In this document: in pieces, positions 1 through 11,100 of the stretch
Layout of the letters: each line of letters starts with the position of its first letter
Position numbering within the stretch: position 1 is the stretch's first letter
Assembly (NCBI GenBank): GCA_023055505.1
Contig: JALIRH010000007.1
Coordinates: 28,315,720 to 28,379,719, forward strand
Source of the DNA: Callipepla californica brunnescens
Lineage: Eukaryota > Chordata > Aves > Galliformes > Odontophoridae
Reading direction: 5' to 3'
Length of the DNA: 64,000 nucleotides
Made by a program: the position numbers and the translations under genes
Notes under the pieces: model-generated
Told to the model about the DNA's origin: nothing
Databases searched by the model: none
What the model saw: only the letters and a program-made list of their open reading frames with translations

Positions 1-334
1 TCTGAATAAAATCTGTACAAAATAAGTGTTCTACTGTATGCTGTACAGTTTCCTGAAGGAGGAATATCGAAACAAGGAATTCCCCCTACGTGGATGGCAA
101 CCTGGTTGCCATCTGCTTGGCCAACACCCACCGTTTTCTGGGGCAACATTCTGCAGGGAAGGCAGCAGTGCAAGGAGCTGAGCTGTGACAATTACAGAGG
201 GCTCCTTTCTGCACACAAAGGACACAGATCTAATGCCTCATCGCTACCACCACTGCCGGCTGCAAGCACAAAGTGAGCGCATTACTGGAAGCCGCCCGCC
301 GGAGTAACCATAAGAAGGGACAATGAGACATTAA

Positions 335-415
335 ATCACAGAATCCTTAGAGTTGGAAGGAACCTCCGAGGGCCACCAAGTCCAACTCCCCTGCAATCAA
401 TCCCACATGCCCAGC
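335..415 (-). mobile_element. CR1 LINE 3' end fragment
   Basis: The text reads as the reverse complement of the CR1 3' end: an AATCACAGAATCC start, then TTGGAAGGAACCTCCGAGGG and CCAAGTCCAACTCCCCTGCA. Only about 80 bp of the 3' untranslated tail are present, as is typical for 5'-truncated CR1 copies. It lies inside AKIRIN2 intron 1, in the same orientation as the gene. Confidence 0.8.
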
Positions 416-814
416 CAACATTGGTTCCTTTCTTCTCCCGGTGCTCACGGGCAGCATGAGCTCAGCTGACTTCTGACTGGCACCGCTGACACAGGCGGAC
501 CCGCGGCACTCAGGGCCAACGACTGAACCGGCTCTCCTGGCACGTTAAGGACGCCGGGCTCCCTTCTCGCCCAACGTCTCCGAGGCGAGACGGCTCGCTC
601 TCGTTTTATCTGCCCTAGAGGCAGCTCGCCCTGGCACACGAGCGCTCTCAACGCTCGCTTTCCGCCCGAAACTTGCAGGATGCCGCAGAATGGGTCACAT
701 TCGGGGCGGCGACGCGCGTTAAAGGCCCGCACACGGGATCGCTCCTTTGTTTTATCCGCTCGGGCCTCTCCCGGCGGCGTTTTGCGGGTGATTGATGACG
801 GCCCGAGCTCTCCG

Positions 815-840
815 CCCCCCCCCCCCCCCTCCTCCCCCCC
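815..840. repeat. poly-C tract (15 C, then C-rich)
   Basis: Fifteen consecutive C at 815-829, then TCCTCC and seven more C. On the AKIRIN2 transcript this is a G-run in intron 1. Confidence 0.95.
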
Positions 841-1083
841 ACCAAAAAACCGTCTGGGCAAGGGGCGGCGGTCCCCCGGGACCGACGCTCCCAGCCCTGA
901 AGGCAGAGGGGCTCCGAGCGGGTCCCCGCCCCGCCGGGCATTTCCGCAACCGGGCTCGGCCTTGCGGCTCTCCCAGCACCCGAGAGGGGAGGGGGAGGGG
1001 GGAAAGGAAAAAAAAAACAAAAAACGAGAAAAAAGCCCAACCCAAAACCCCGTGCCCGCCGCCCGACCTCACCGCCCCGCGCT

Positions 1084-1105
1084 CCCCCCCCCCCCCCCCC
1101 CCCCC
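1084..1105. repeat. poly-C tract (22 C)
   Basis: An uninterrupted run of 22 C on the plus strand (G on the AKIRIN2 pre-mRNA). Long homopolymers like this vary in length and are often misassembled. Confidence 0.95.
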
Positions 1106-1381
1106 TTCGCTCGGAGAGCCGCAGCCCCCCCGCCCCGACCCCTCTCCCCCAGGGCCGGCCGCCCGCAGCGGCGTTACCCGCCCCCCTTCCTCCCCGTCCC
1201 TCCTCCCCCTCTCCTACTGCAAACGGCCATTTCCATTGTGTCTCCGCCGCGACGTTGCCAAGCCGAGCGGGGCCGGCCCCGGCCCCCGCCGCCGCAGAAA
1301 GGCCGGGCAAAGGGGGGAGGGCGGCGGGACCCCGTCCCCCCCACAACGCGCCGCCCGCAGCCCCCCCGGGCCCCCCCTCAC

Positions 1382-1580
1382 CTGTGGTGAGCCGGGAGGA
1401 CACCTCTCCGAAGGGCGAGGGCTCCATGCGCAGGTATTTCTGCGGGGAGGCGAACGAGGAGGAGGAGGCGGCGGCCGAGGCCGGGGCTGACAATGGCGCG
1501 CATCGCCTCCGCTTCGGGGACGCCGGGCTGAGCAGCGGGTCGAAATCCAGAGTCCTTTTCAAAGTGGCGCCGCACGCCAT
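1382..1580 (-). CDS. AKIRIN2: AKIRIN2, coding exon 1 (N-terminal 66 codons; partial gene)
   Basis: The minus-strand ATG at 1578-1580 opens a frame starting [19 protein letters not shown], the akirin-2 N-terminus. Akirin-1 diverges after residue 9. A basic nuclear localisation signal, SPKRRRC, lies at residues 21-27. A short Ala/Ser linker follows at about 34-45, then the conserved [14 protein letters not shown] block at 45-58. The exon ends after Thr66 plus one base at a donor reading CACAG|GTGAG (exon end 1382, GT at 1380-1381). That phase lets the next codon be the Glu expected in the family. The frame continues open past the donor, but that extension is low-complexity intron. The start context GCCATGG is strong. 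Akirin-2 is a small nuclear adaptor that promotes nuclear import of proteasomes and links NF-kB to chromatin remodelling in innate-immune transcription (family knowledge). The remaining exons, including the C-terminal motif, are outside the window. Confidence 0.95.
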
Positions 1581-2210
1581 GGCGCCGGGCCGGGGAGCGC
1601 GGCTCCGACACCGGGGACTGGCAGACGGCGACGAGCGGCCCTGCCCGGAGGCGGCTTCCTCGCTGTCCTGGGCGGGAGGGAGGCAGGGGAAGGGGGGGGA
1701 CCGCCGCGCCCGGGCCCCCGTCGACTCCTTACGGGCCTCTCTCAGGGGAGCGGCCCCGGCCCCCGGCGGCTCTGCCGGCCGGATCTCCTCTCTCCGCCCG
1801 TCCCGCCGCCCCCCGCGCTCCGGCGGGGCCGATTCCGCCCGCGGAGGGTCGCGGGGCGGGAGCTGGGCCGAGGGGTGCGGAGCCGGGCCCGGTTAACCGA
1901 CCCGCGGCCGCCGATGACGAGCGATGGCGACGGGGCCCGAGCGGCGGCGGCGGCGGCGCTCCCTTCCGCGAGTCCCGCACCAGCAATATGGCGTCAATAA
2001 CAACGCCGCGGATTCAAAAACCAGCCCCCAGCACTGCGCCTGCGCACCTGAGGCGGCGGCGGCCGCGGAGGCACAGGGGAATTGTGGTTTCCCCGCCCCT
2101 CGGCCGCCGCTGGGCGGCGGGCTGCCCGCGGGAGGCGGCGGGACTACCAATCCCGGCGTGCCCCGCGCCGCCCGGCACGGCTTCCGGGTTCGGATTTAAA
2201 TGCCCCCTCA
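1581..2210 (-). promoter_or_regulatory. AKIRIN2: AKIRIN2 5' UTR and core promoter region
   Basis: The sequence just upstream of the start codon carries motifs typical of housekeeping CpG promoters. They are a perfect NRF1-type site TGCGCCTGCGCA at 2035-2046, a YY1-like ATATGGCG at about 1986-1993, an ETS site CTTCCGGG at 2181-2188, and a ZNF143-like/CCAAT block GGACTACCAATCCCGGCG at 2141-2158. There are also GC boxes and a TTTAAA element at 2195-2200. No canonical TATA box sits at a fixed distance from an obvious start, so dispersed initiation is likely. The transcription start cannot be fixed from sequence alone; I expect it within about 1650-2150. Such islands often also fire in the opposite direction, but no spliced plus-strand gene is recognisable. 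Confidence 0.65.
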
Positions 2211-2430
2211 GCGGCTGCGGGTGGCGGCGGCGGCGTGCTGTAGGGACCCCGGGGGTGGGATGCGAGTCGTTGGAGGGCTCCGGGGGCGCGCCGTGAGCCG
2301 GCTGCGGGGCTGATGCGGCCGCAGGGCGCGTGTCTGTGCCTGAAGTGAGGGCACAGCGCGTTCTGCCGCCCTCGTGTGAGGGGAGAGCGGCGGCTGGGGG
2401 CTCCTTAGGGGCAGCCCTGACAAACTTCAG

Positions 2431-3487
2431 GCTCTCTCAGTGAGGGACGGCTCGCAGCTGTGGCCTTATGTGGCGAGAGCTGAGCTCCTTCCTGTTCCTG
2501 ATTGAAGTAAACTGTGTCACAGTTCAGCGCAGTGGGAATGCGAACAGGAGGTGCTAGGCCTAAAAACGCGTGTAACCTCAGCTTTTATGTGCCTTAATTG
2601 AAGCATAAGCTCCAAAACGCTGCCCCTAGCAGCCTAAATGAGGAGTACCCTAATGCTTTTGGATTTTTTTTTTTAATGAAAATCAGCATTTGAAAAATAA
2701 AAACTTGCTTCTGAGCAATGTTTTTGCTTTGTGTGTTCCCTTTGCAGTATGTATACCATGGAGCCTGGCAGCACCCCACAGGCTAAACACCGATCTCCTG
2801 GCAGCTGACTGCACAGCTCTTAGTGTAACTGGTTTTAAGTGGTGGGTTGACCTGGCAAAGCCCTTCTGCCCGACAGAAATAGAAATTAACAGTAACGTGT
2901 GTTCTCTGTGACTGGTAGCTCGTGATGATGTTGAGACAATTAGGAGAAATTCTCCTTAGGTTTACCTGAATTACCTTGGCCTAAAACTAGTTACAGAAAA
3001 TAGAATGATTCCTCTGCTGTTAACTTTTCCTCTGTACAGAAATACTCAAAATATTTCCTTAGGAAGGAGAATGCTGACGAGCCTTCCTGAAACAGAACAG
3101 GGCTGAGGAAGTGTACTGATATTGTTAGTGTTATAATTGTCCTACTATTACTCTACCGGTATAACTCCTTCTGTGGATGCTCTTCTTAGGAATAATGATG
3201 GCTGTTTTTCCATTCATTTAATTTGTAATTTCCATTGCATTTCCCTAAGCAGATAAGTTTCCCTATATTCATGCGTCAGTTTCAAGTATACTTACCGAGT
3301 GCTTCACCAAGCAAGGCTGAGGCCAAGCTGTTCTTACTGGCTTTAAATTGAGGAACTTGTAAGCCACTCGGCATGCGTATGAGGCAGTTCCTTAGTTCAG
3401 AGTGCTCTGATCCCACACCGATCTGAGACAGACACTTCTGCCATCATCTGTGTGCTGAGAAATGTCTGTGTCGGCTCGGTGCAGTAT
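2431..3487. other. Intergenic, nothing recognised
   Basis: AT-rich sequence just beyond the CpG island on the upstream side of AKIRIN2. It holds only short chance frames, with no repeat family or exon signature I can support. A T-run lies at 2665-2674. Confidence 0.5.
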
Positions 3488-3552
3488 TCATAGAGTCATC
3501 TTAGTTGGAAGGGACCCTTAAATGTTATCTGGTCCAACTCCCCTGAAATGAT
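3488..3552 (-). mobile_element. CR1 3' end fragment (left half of an interrupted copy)
   Basis: Reverse-oriented CR1 tail: TCATAGAGTCATCTTAGTTGG, GGGACCCTTAAATG and GGTCCAACTCCCCTGAAATG. The copy breaks at about 3552 and resumes at about 4186 with GGACACCTACAGCTAGATCA, the text that normally follows directly in this CR1 type. The intervening DNA is a second CR1 in the opposite orientation. Confidence 0.8.
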
Positions 3553-4185
3553 TTTGAGCCAGCACTGTGCCCTTGTGGCCAAGAAGGCCAGTGGCATCTT
3601 GGAGTGTATTAGAAGGGGTGTGGTTAGTAGGTCGAGAGAGGTTCTCCTTCCCCTCTACTCTGCCCTGGTGAGACCACATCTGAAATATTGTGTCTAGTTC
3701 TCAGCCCCTTAGTTCAGCAAGGGCAGGGAACTGCTTGAGAGAGTCCAGCACAGAGATACAAAGGTGGTTAAGGGGGTGGAGCATCTCCCTTATGAAGAAA
3801 GGCTGAGGGAGATGGGTCTCTTTAACTTTGAGGAGACTGAGAGGTGACCTCATTAATGTTTATGAATATGTAAAGGGTGAGTGTCAGGAGGATGGAGCTA
3901 GGCTCTTCTCAGTGACATCCAGTGACAGGACAAGGGGCAATACACGCAAGCTGGAACATAGGAAGTTCTGCATAAATATGAGAAAAAACTTCTTCACGAT
4001 GAGGGCAACAGAACACTGGCACAGGCTGCCCAGAGAAGTTATGGGACCTCCTTCTCTGGATACATTCATAACCCACCTGGACCCAATCCTGTGTGACCTG
4101 ATCTGTGCGTTCCTGCTCTGACAGGGGGGATGAGACTCGATTTTTCGAGGTCCCTTCCAATCCCTGACGTTCTGTGATTCTGTCA
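3553..4185 (+). mobile_element. CR1 LINE, 3' part of ORF2 plus tail, inserted in an older CR1
   Basis: A plus-strand 5'-truncated CR1. It starts in the ORF2 region encoding the conserved VAKKASGIL stretch (GTGGCCAAGAAGGCC at about 3576-3590). It runs through [10 protein letters not shown], then [15 protein letters not shown] (about 3828-3872), RMRKNFF-like and [10 protein letters not shown] segments to about 4060, and ends with the tail TCCCTTCCAATCC and TTCTGTGATTCTGTC near 4183. A 97-codon frame (3828-4121) survives, but upstream there are stops and shifts. ORF2 encodes the CR1 endonuclease/reverse transcriptase; only the part after the RT core remains, so the copy is inactive. Confidence 0.85.
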
Positions 4186-4310
4186 TCAAGGACACCTACA
4201 GCTAGATCAGGTTGCTCAGCGTCCCACCAGCCTGACCTTGAGTGTCCCTGGGGATGAGGCATCCACCACCAATCTGTTCAACCTGTACTGAAAAAGTTTG
4301 GTTAATTTTT
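4186..4310 (-). mobile_element. CR1 fragment (right half of the interrupted copy)
   Basis: Continues the minus-strand CR1 of 3488-3552: GGACACCTACAGCTAGATCA, GGTTGCTCAGCGTCCCACC, CCTGACCTTGAGTGTCCC and GGGATGAGGCATCCACCACC, fading after about 4310. Joining it to the left piece restores the expected CR1 order, which supports a nested insertion. Confidence 0.75.
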
Positions 4311-7300
4311 CAAATAACCAGCATTTTCCCAGTTAATATCGGTGCTGTTTGTTTCATATACGTACTACATATGTACGTACACATATGCTTTCTGCCTGCA
4401 GCAGAAGGAAAGATTCATTTACATTAACTCACGTGACATCAGTTCCTAAGGACCATTCAGGTGCAATTGAAATCAATTAAGACAGTCTGGGGAATCAGGC
4501 AAAACTACATCAAGATAAGCTATGAGAAAGCAAGCTTTTGCCAGCGCAGGCAGCAACTATAATTGTAAGCAATTGATTAGAACCATGATTGTCCTAATCA
4601 ACAGTTACTGAGGCTTTATCTGACCTTTAATTTGTTCAACTAAACTGAAATAAGTCTGATTTAAGTCAAAATAAGAATTCACACAGCCCTTTGCAGTAAA
4701 TTAAACCCAGCTAAACCAATGTAGCTTTGCATGTAGACAAGCCCTAAGGCAGCAAAATGTCCAACAGCAGTGACAAAGTGTTTGATGGTTGTCAGAGAAC
4801 ATGTGTTTTTACTTTCATTGTGGCAGGAAACACCATAGGGTCAAGGCTGCAAACCACTGTTTATATTGTTCTTTCTTCTACTTACTTATTATATAACCAA
4901 TTTGCAGTGTCCCATTATGTGCTGCATAGGGTGCTGTTAAAATCATACTGTATGTTATAGGCATGTTTTAAAAATAAATACCATCCACAAATTTTATTAA
5001 TGCTGGGAATGAGAGCGTATTTACAGCTGGCGCAGCGCTAGATTTTATTGGATCTGCGCTTCAAGCACGACACCTGCTAAAAGAACAGATCCAGATGTAG
5101 GACAACACTTTGACCTTTGCATTTCTGAGTTGGGGGGGAGGGGGGGTGAAGCAACACTTTTGTGTACTGCTTTGGGACTGTGAGGAAAATATAGTTGGCT
5201 GAATGTTAGTCTTTATCTTTTCTTCCCCTTCCTTCTGCTGCTGCTCCATTCCTCCATTGTTTTTTCTCTGTCTTCCTCTCATTCTCTTTAATTCCACCTT
5301 GACTCCGCTTCCCCTTCCTTTTCCTTGAGACATCCTATTCATTTGATGCAGGGTTCACATCGCAGTCCTTTTATTTTCTTTTGTGCTAACCACATTCCTC
5401 CCATTTAACAGTGTCTCATTGCTCATTAACAGGTTGTGCTCACAAGCATGTGACCTCCGGTGAGCTGAGCTCTTTGCTGGGCCTTGTTCCATCTCGCCCT
5501 GAATGAGGAAAAGCCACCTAAAACATATGCAATCTGCCATTCCAATCCAGTTTGGCCATATGTATTGAAGATTTCTTGCTGATCTATTGGACAGTCACAG
5601 TGTTTGCAGATTGTGTAAACAAAATGCAGAAAAGTTGTTCTGTCAGGACTTGAGCGGAGTGTTTATGTGGTGCCAAGTAAAAAAATGGTTGGTTAGGATG
5701 AGAAAATGGGGATTAGAGTGGGTGTTGTAAGATGGGAAAAACAGCCGAAAGAAAAATGGAACGAGTTTCTCAATCTGCTTTGCTATACAAAAACAAGCAA
5801 AAGGATAGGATAGAAAGGAAATGAAGTGAAAGCTGGAGTCAGTGAAGGTCGCCTGTGCTTATTTAGTTACTGGCTAAAGTGTATCAGAAATTATGAACTG
5901 AACCTGCAGCTCAGAGTAACCTCAACAGGACAGATATGTTTCTTAGAATTAAGGTGTTTCTAGCATAAATACAAAAGTATCTTTGCCAATATTAGAGGCA
6001 TTAAAAACACATATCTCGTCTGAAATATTGTACACACTGCTCACACGCATTCAGGAAGGATTAATTAAAACCAGAACTTGTCCAGGAAGGTTGATGGGGC
6101 TGCTTGGGAAAACAGAAAGCTTATTAATTGCAAGAAGCTAAGGATTGTGAAGGGCTGGCTCAGCTAAATCACTGTTAAAGTCTCTGGTTTTTCTTTAAAG
6201 CATGAGGAGATAAATTTAGGAGCATGTTAAGGTCTTTGGTGGTGGTAAGACAAGGAACTGACAGTTGTCTCACCTAAACTGGCTTGCAACTGTCTGAGCC
6301 ATGAGATTCCAGTGCATTCTTCCATTCCAGTAGCAGTAGTGTGGGTGAAAATAAAATCAAACCCAAACTTTCAAATGTTCTTTACATAATAGTTTAAGGA
6401 AAGGGGATGTAGAGTACGGTTTGAATGACCCAGCCAGTCCTTGCTGCCAATCTGTGGTATTAAGTGGCAACAATAAAGTCACAGTGAAACTCAACTTTTT
6501 ACTTGTGAGGAGGAGAAGCAGTAATAACCCATTTGAGTTAGTTCCCCTATATTTGGGCCAATGCACTGAGGCTATAAAAGGAAAATTACTTAACTCATTG
6601 GTGCATAAGCAAGAATGGCGTGGACCTTGATATAGAATAATTAGGAAACAGCAAGTAAAACTTTGCAGCTCTGACTACTGCAATTGCCTCTGCAATTTCA
6701 GGAAGGTGTCAGCACTGGCAAAGGGTGGAACAATGTGCTTTTCCATCTTCTGTGAATTACACCATTTTATAGTTGACTGGGATGGTGGGGTGTGAGATGG
6801 CACTTTCATGAGGTGCTAGAAATGTTACTGAGACCTGAAGAACCAGTGCTACGTCCTTGTGTCCTGCACACCCTTACACTTCACTGTCAAACGTTTAAAT
6901 ACAAAGCAGCACCTGCGTTGCAGCTTTTTGTTATTTTCCTTCCTTTTTCCCTTGTAAAGAGTGTTTGAACTTCTTATAATAGGTTCCCTGACAGTTTTTA
7001 CAGACACACTGCATCAAACTGAGCTCTACTTTGCTCTTGACCTTAGAAAACTGCCACGGTGTTTAAGCGGAAAGGAAAACAGCACTTTTCTTCTACAAAG
7101 ACTTTTTCCAAAAGGTTTTATTACATCTGTGTGAGGCAACTGTTCCTCAGTGATTATGCTGGTAAAGGAGCAGCGTGGCATTGCATATTAGCTGGAGAGC
7201 AGAATCAAGTCTACTAAAAATACATTGAACTGGAATGGTGAAAGAAATTACAGGGCAAATGTTAATCACATGAGTAATACTGAACCCATGAATTAAGAGC

Positions 7301-7943
7301 CATTGAAGTTAAGCTCAGTTAGAGTTGTCAACGTCTCAGCTGTTGGTGGACTGGAGCACAGATCCTCCATGACCTTGTGCAACTTTTTAGGGCTGAGATA
7401 CGACAATCTGGCTTTTCTTCCATGCCAGTGTGCTAGTGACCAAACTAGCGTAGGACAAAGGGAAAAAAAAAAGAACCTCTTATTTTCTCAGATCTTTTAC
7501 TAAGACTTGAATTCCTCTTTCAGTATCTTAACTGACTTTTCCATCTGGCTCCATTTGGTTCTCAAAAACATCCTCTCCCCCCACAGCTTCCCTTCTGCAT
7601 CACTGGTTGTGCAGGTGATGTGCACCGTGTCATCTCTCCACATCTGCTGCTTCATCCATTTCTCTCTTTCTCACCGATCCACTCTTGCACTTCCACCTCT
7701 TTCCACCTCTACCAATCCCATGCGATACCCCTCAACTAAGTGCACGTTATCCATCGACAAAATGCAAGAGAAAGGCTCCTGGTGCTGGAAATCTCTTATT
7801 GCTTCTTCACAACAGCGGAAAAGGTGACATCTTCCAAACTCCTCATTCCCCTTTCTCCCTCACGTGCAAGCTGCTTTTTGGCTGCGTGTTTTCTTCCTCC
7901 GTATGTTTCTAAGATGCATTTCTTCCAGGGAACCTTTCATCTT
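4311..7943. other. Intergenic, no gene or named repeat
   Basis: AT-rich sequence with short chance frames only. Notable compositional patches are an alternating purine/pyrimidine stretch near 4353-4387 (TACGTAC, ACATATG words), a G-run at 5132-5146 and a pyrimidine-rich stretch at about 5210-5330. I see no exon signature, tRNA or repeat family here. Confidence 0.5.
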
Positions 7944-8118
7944 TGGTTGACCAGAGAAGTTGTGGCTACCCCATCCCTGGAGGTGTTCACTCAAGGCCAG
8001 GTTGGCCGGAGCCCTGGGCATCCTGATCTGATGGGTGGCAGCCCTGCCCACAGAAAGGGGTGGAAATAGGTGGGCTTAAGATCCCTTCCAATCAAAGCCG
8101 TTCCATGGTTCTGTAATG
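7944..8118 (+). mobile_element. CR1 LINE 3' fragment
   Basis: GGTTGACCAGAGAAGTTGTGG, CCCCATCCCTGGAGGTGTTC, GGCCAGGTTGGCCGGAGCCC and GATCCCTTCCAATC follow the CR1 order from the end of ORF2 into the 3' tail. The copy ends near TTCCATGGTTCTGTAATG. Confidence 0.85.
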
Positions 8119-11100
8119 AACTTTTCACTCTGAAGTCTCTCTTTCCCCTCTTGCAGTAGATATCATTTCTCCTCACTGAGCAGCAGCATCTCACCACCTC
8201 TGTGCCCCTTGGGTGCCAGCTGTTTTTCTTTTTGATTTCAGGCCTCACTTTGAGGTCCTGCAATGTTCTGCTATGGCTTTCATTTGGGATTTGTATGTTC
8301 CCATGTGCTGATCCCAGCTTTCCTCTGATCACTTCTTGCCTTACTTCTTCCTATTTTCCTCTGACGGTTCTAGCTTATGCCACTCTTCTTCTTAAGTCTG
8401 ATCTGGTGAAATAAACCCAGTCTTGTATTCATTCAGGTCTCCGTATAATACATGTTTCTGCCACAAAGCTAGCTCAGATTCATCTGCTGAAATATATTCT
8501 TCTATAATAAAAACAAATCCCGTTTCATAACAAAGTAAAGCTGAGCAAGAGACCGAGTACACAATTAATTTTTGCCACTTGCATTCTGCCAAGAGCAACA
8601 CGCTTGTTCTCATTCCCCCCTTTAGTTGCCCTCCCCATATGCCTCTGTTTGTCCTTTTGTTTTGTTATCAGCTTCCCAGTCCTTCCTGAGGGGTCCTGGC
8701 CTGATTCTGTGCTCCCACTTGTGTAAGGAGCAACATCACTGCAGCAAGCAGAGCTCTGCCAAGGTTACACTGCTGTGAAAGAAAGGCGAGTCACCCTTTG
8801 TTTTATGCTAGCTCATAAAGACTACACAGCTCCAGTACAGTGTTTTTCTTTAATTAGTCAGAATTAGCATATACATCTCCATACTCTCTTTTTTTCCCTT
8901 TGTGGGCTCAACCACTTTGAAGAAAACCTCTTTGCATGCCTTCTCGGTTATCCTATATCTTGACATTAAAAAAATGACTCTGGAAGCCTAGGTCTCACTG
9001 AACTCCCACACACAGCCAAGGAGAGCTGCTCACCATGCCGGGAGCAGCCTGTTCCCAGCCCGCCGCCCCTTCCCTGGTGTTGGCACAACCTGGCTGCAGC
9101 GACTTCCAGTCCTAATTGGAGCCTTTGGGCATGATTGTGTTATTATTATTTAATAAACAACCACATAAAACGCTGGTTGACATTTAAATAAGAGTAAAGA
9201 AAGGGAAGCTCTGACTCCTAGGCTGTTTTGTTTTGCTGTTGACTCCAGTGGAAGCAAGGAGCAGGTTCTCTACGCAATACCTGTGCTTGCGTGGCTAATG
9301 CTCACCTGTAGGGTTTTATGGAAAGTGCTAAAAGAGCAGACCTACTGCAGCAGTCAGCCCCTGTTGCAGCCTAAGCTGCAAATACGTAGCCATCACCCAG
9401 GCATTCCCAGGTAAAATGCATCCCTGGTCATCTGAAAGGCCACCAAGATAATCCTAGTGAGAATCAACGAAAGAGACAACTTTGTTTTTGCATTTAGATG
9501 TAAGTTGCAGACATTCAGAAGAGAGTGATTGTGGCAAAAGGAAACATTCAGTTCTTGAAGGGATCTCAGAGAAGCACGATGCGTTCAGTAAGGTTTTGAA
9601 AGAAAACAAAGAGCTGAAGGCCAGAGCTGTCTCTTTCAGAAACAAGTATAAAATGCAGGACTCAAAGTGCTTAAAATACTTCGGAGACAAGCAACAAAGA
9701 AACTCCTGTTACTATAATTGCTTGCATTAAGTAAAGAGCCAGAAAATCTTGAGAACTTCTTAAAAAGTAGATATTTGATGTGTAAGGAGTGTAAGAACAA
9801 AATTCTCTCAGGCCATGGCCGGAGCCCTGAATCAGCAGAACTCTTTTCCTTGAAGAAAGTGAAAACCAGAGGAGAGTGAGTACATGCACCCTTATTATCT
9901 TTTCTCGTGATGGATCAAAGAGGTGGTGTTCTCAGGGTTGCCAGTTTCCTGCAGTGAATCTGGAGTGCAGGGCTTATTTCTCTGTTAGGCAACTTCACAA
10001 AGACACTGGTCTTGTAATGGCCTTCTTATGAGATCTGAATCTTATTTACTAGCTTGCATATGGTATAATTGTTTTAAAGGTATTCAGTAGGAGTGAAGCA
10101 TTCCTGCCATTTAGAAAAATTATATACATATATGCTATAATTCGAGGGTGTTCACCCCTCGCTCTTCCCACCATTTCATTACCTGCTTGCTCTCCCTATG
10201 TTATATATTAAAAGCTTCATGGAGTGGTTTGCTTGCATTTACATATGTGAATGGTAATAATTCTATGATGTTGCTTGGAACTTCTGCATGAACATGTTAT
10301 ATAAAGTCAGTGTGGGCATGACAAATGTATTGCAGATTTTTCATAGATAAACACAGCCAGTAAATGCAAATATGAATGAGTTTGGGTGCAAGCTTTAATA
10401 TCTAGGCAGAGCTTGTACGTGCGTAACACCTGTAACCACAACTGTCAGTGCAAACAGGGAAACTTGTTTTAAGGCATTTGTGCTGATTTAAAAGTGCTGG
10501 ACTTTGAAATACTTCAGTTGGCGTGGTGCAGATGTGTTCATCCTCCGGCAGGTATTTAAGTGCATAAACTCTGTTATTAAAGAATACAAACTTTATTAGC
10601 AGTTGATATTCCAAAGACGTTGGGAGAACAGGTACCCAAATAGTGAGAATCCCTTGTGAGGCAAGTGATGGCTTTTAAAGACATTATATAGATCTTACTG
10701 GGAAATGGATTAAAAAGTGCTGGCTGATGGTCTCTAATGGTCTTTGGGAGACGAGCATTAAGCACGGAGAGATTTTTAGAAGCCAAAATGGAAGTGTACA
10801 GGGAGGGTGGTGGATTTGCTGCAGTGCCCAAGTAGCTGGTAGTAGGGTTGGTTTAGAAGCAGGGAATTTTCTTACAAAAGACACTGCAGGGGTACACAGT
10901 GTAAGGAGGAAACTAGGGCTGTTTGAACATGGGCTCTATACAGATTATGTGAAATAATCTTGCCTGGAAGGGAGACCAATTGTCTGTTTCTTGTGAAAGT
11001 GCAGAAACAAGCATAGCATGCATTTAAAATGTAGAGAAGTAAGCTCTCCAAAGTTTCCTGTTGCATTTTATCAAAGCTATTCATGTTACAGGAAGAAAAA

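Larger units (their letters stand above)
1..1381 (-). other. AKIRIN2: AKIRIN2 intron 1 (5' portion)
   Basis: This is the sequence downstream of the exon 1 donor on the minus strand, running off the left edge. The part nearest the exon (about 480-1381) belongs to the CpG island and is extremely C-rich on the plus strand. On the pre-mRNA it is therefore G-rich, with many runs of five or more G. It contains C runs at 815-829 and 1084-1105 and an A-rich patch at about 1008-1033. Several long open frames on both strands here are composition artefacts. The distal part (1-480) is ordinary AT/GC-mixed sequence containing a short CR1 tail. Confidence 0.85.
480..2430. promoter_or_regulatory. AKIRIN2: CpG island covering the AKIRIN2 promoter, exon 1 and start of intron 1
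   Basis: The stretch is very GC-rich, with dense CpG dinucleotides throughout. The flanks (before about 450 and after about 2450) drop abruptly to AT-rich DNA with few CpGs. Such islands mark constitutive promoters in vertebrates. Exon 1 of AKIRIN2 sits near its middle. The boundaries are judged by eye, not computed. Confidence 0.9.

Noticed and set aside
1378..1611. Upstream overlapping frame starting at 1611 as a regulatory uORF
   Set aside because: The start codon is GTG, not ATG, and the frame is another GC-rich shadow of exon 1.
445..2296. Long open frames on both strands in the GC-rich region (up to 310 codons)
   Set aside because: They come from low stop-codon density in C/G-rich DNA. 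Only the first 66 codons of the 1580-start frame match a known protein; the rest lies past a splice donor.
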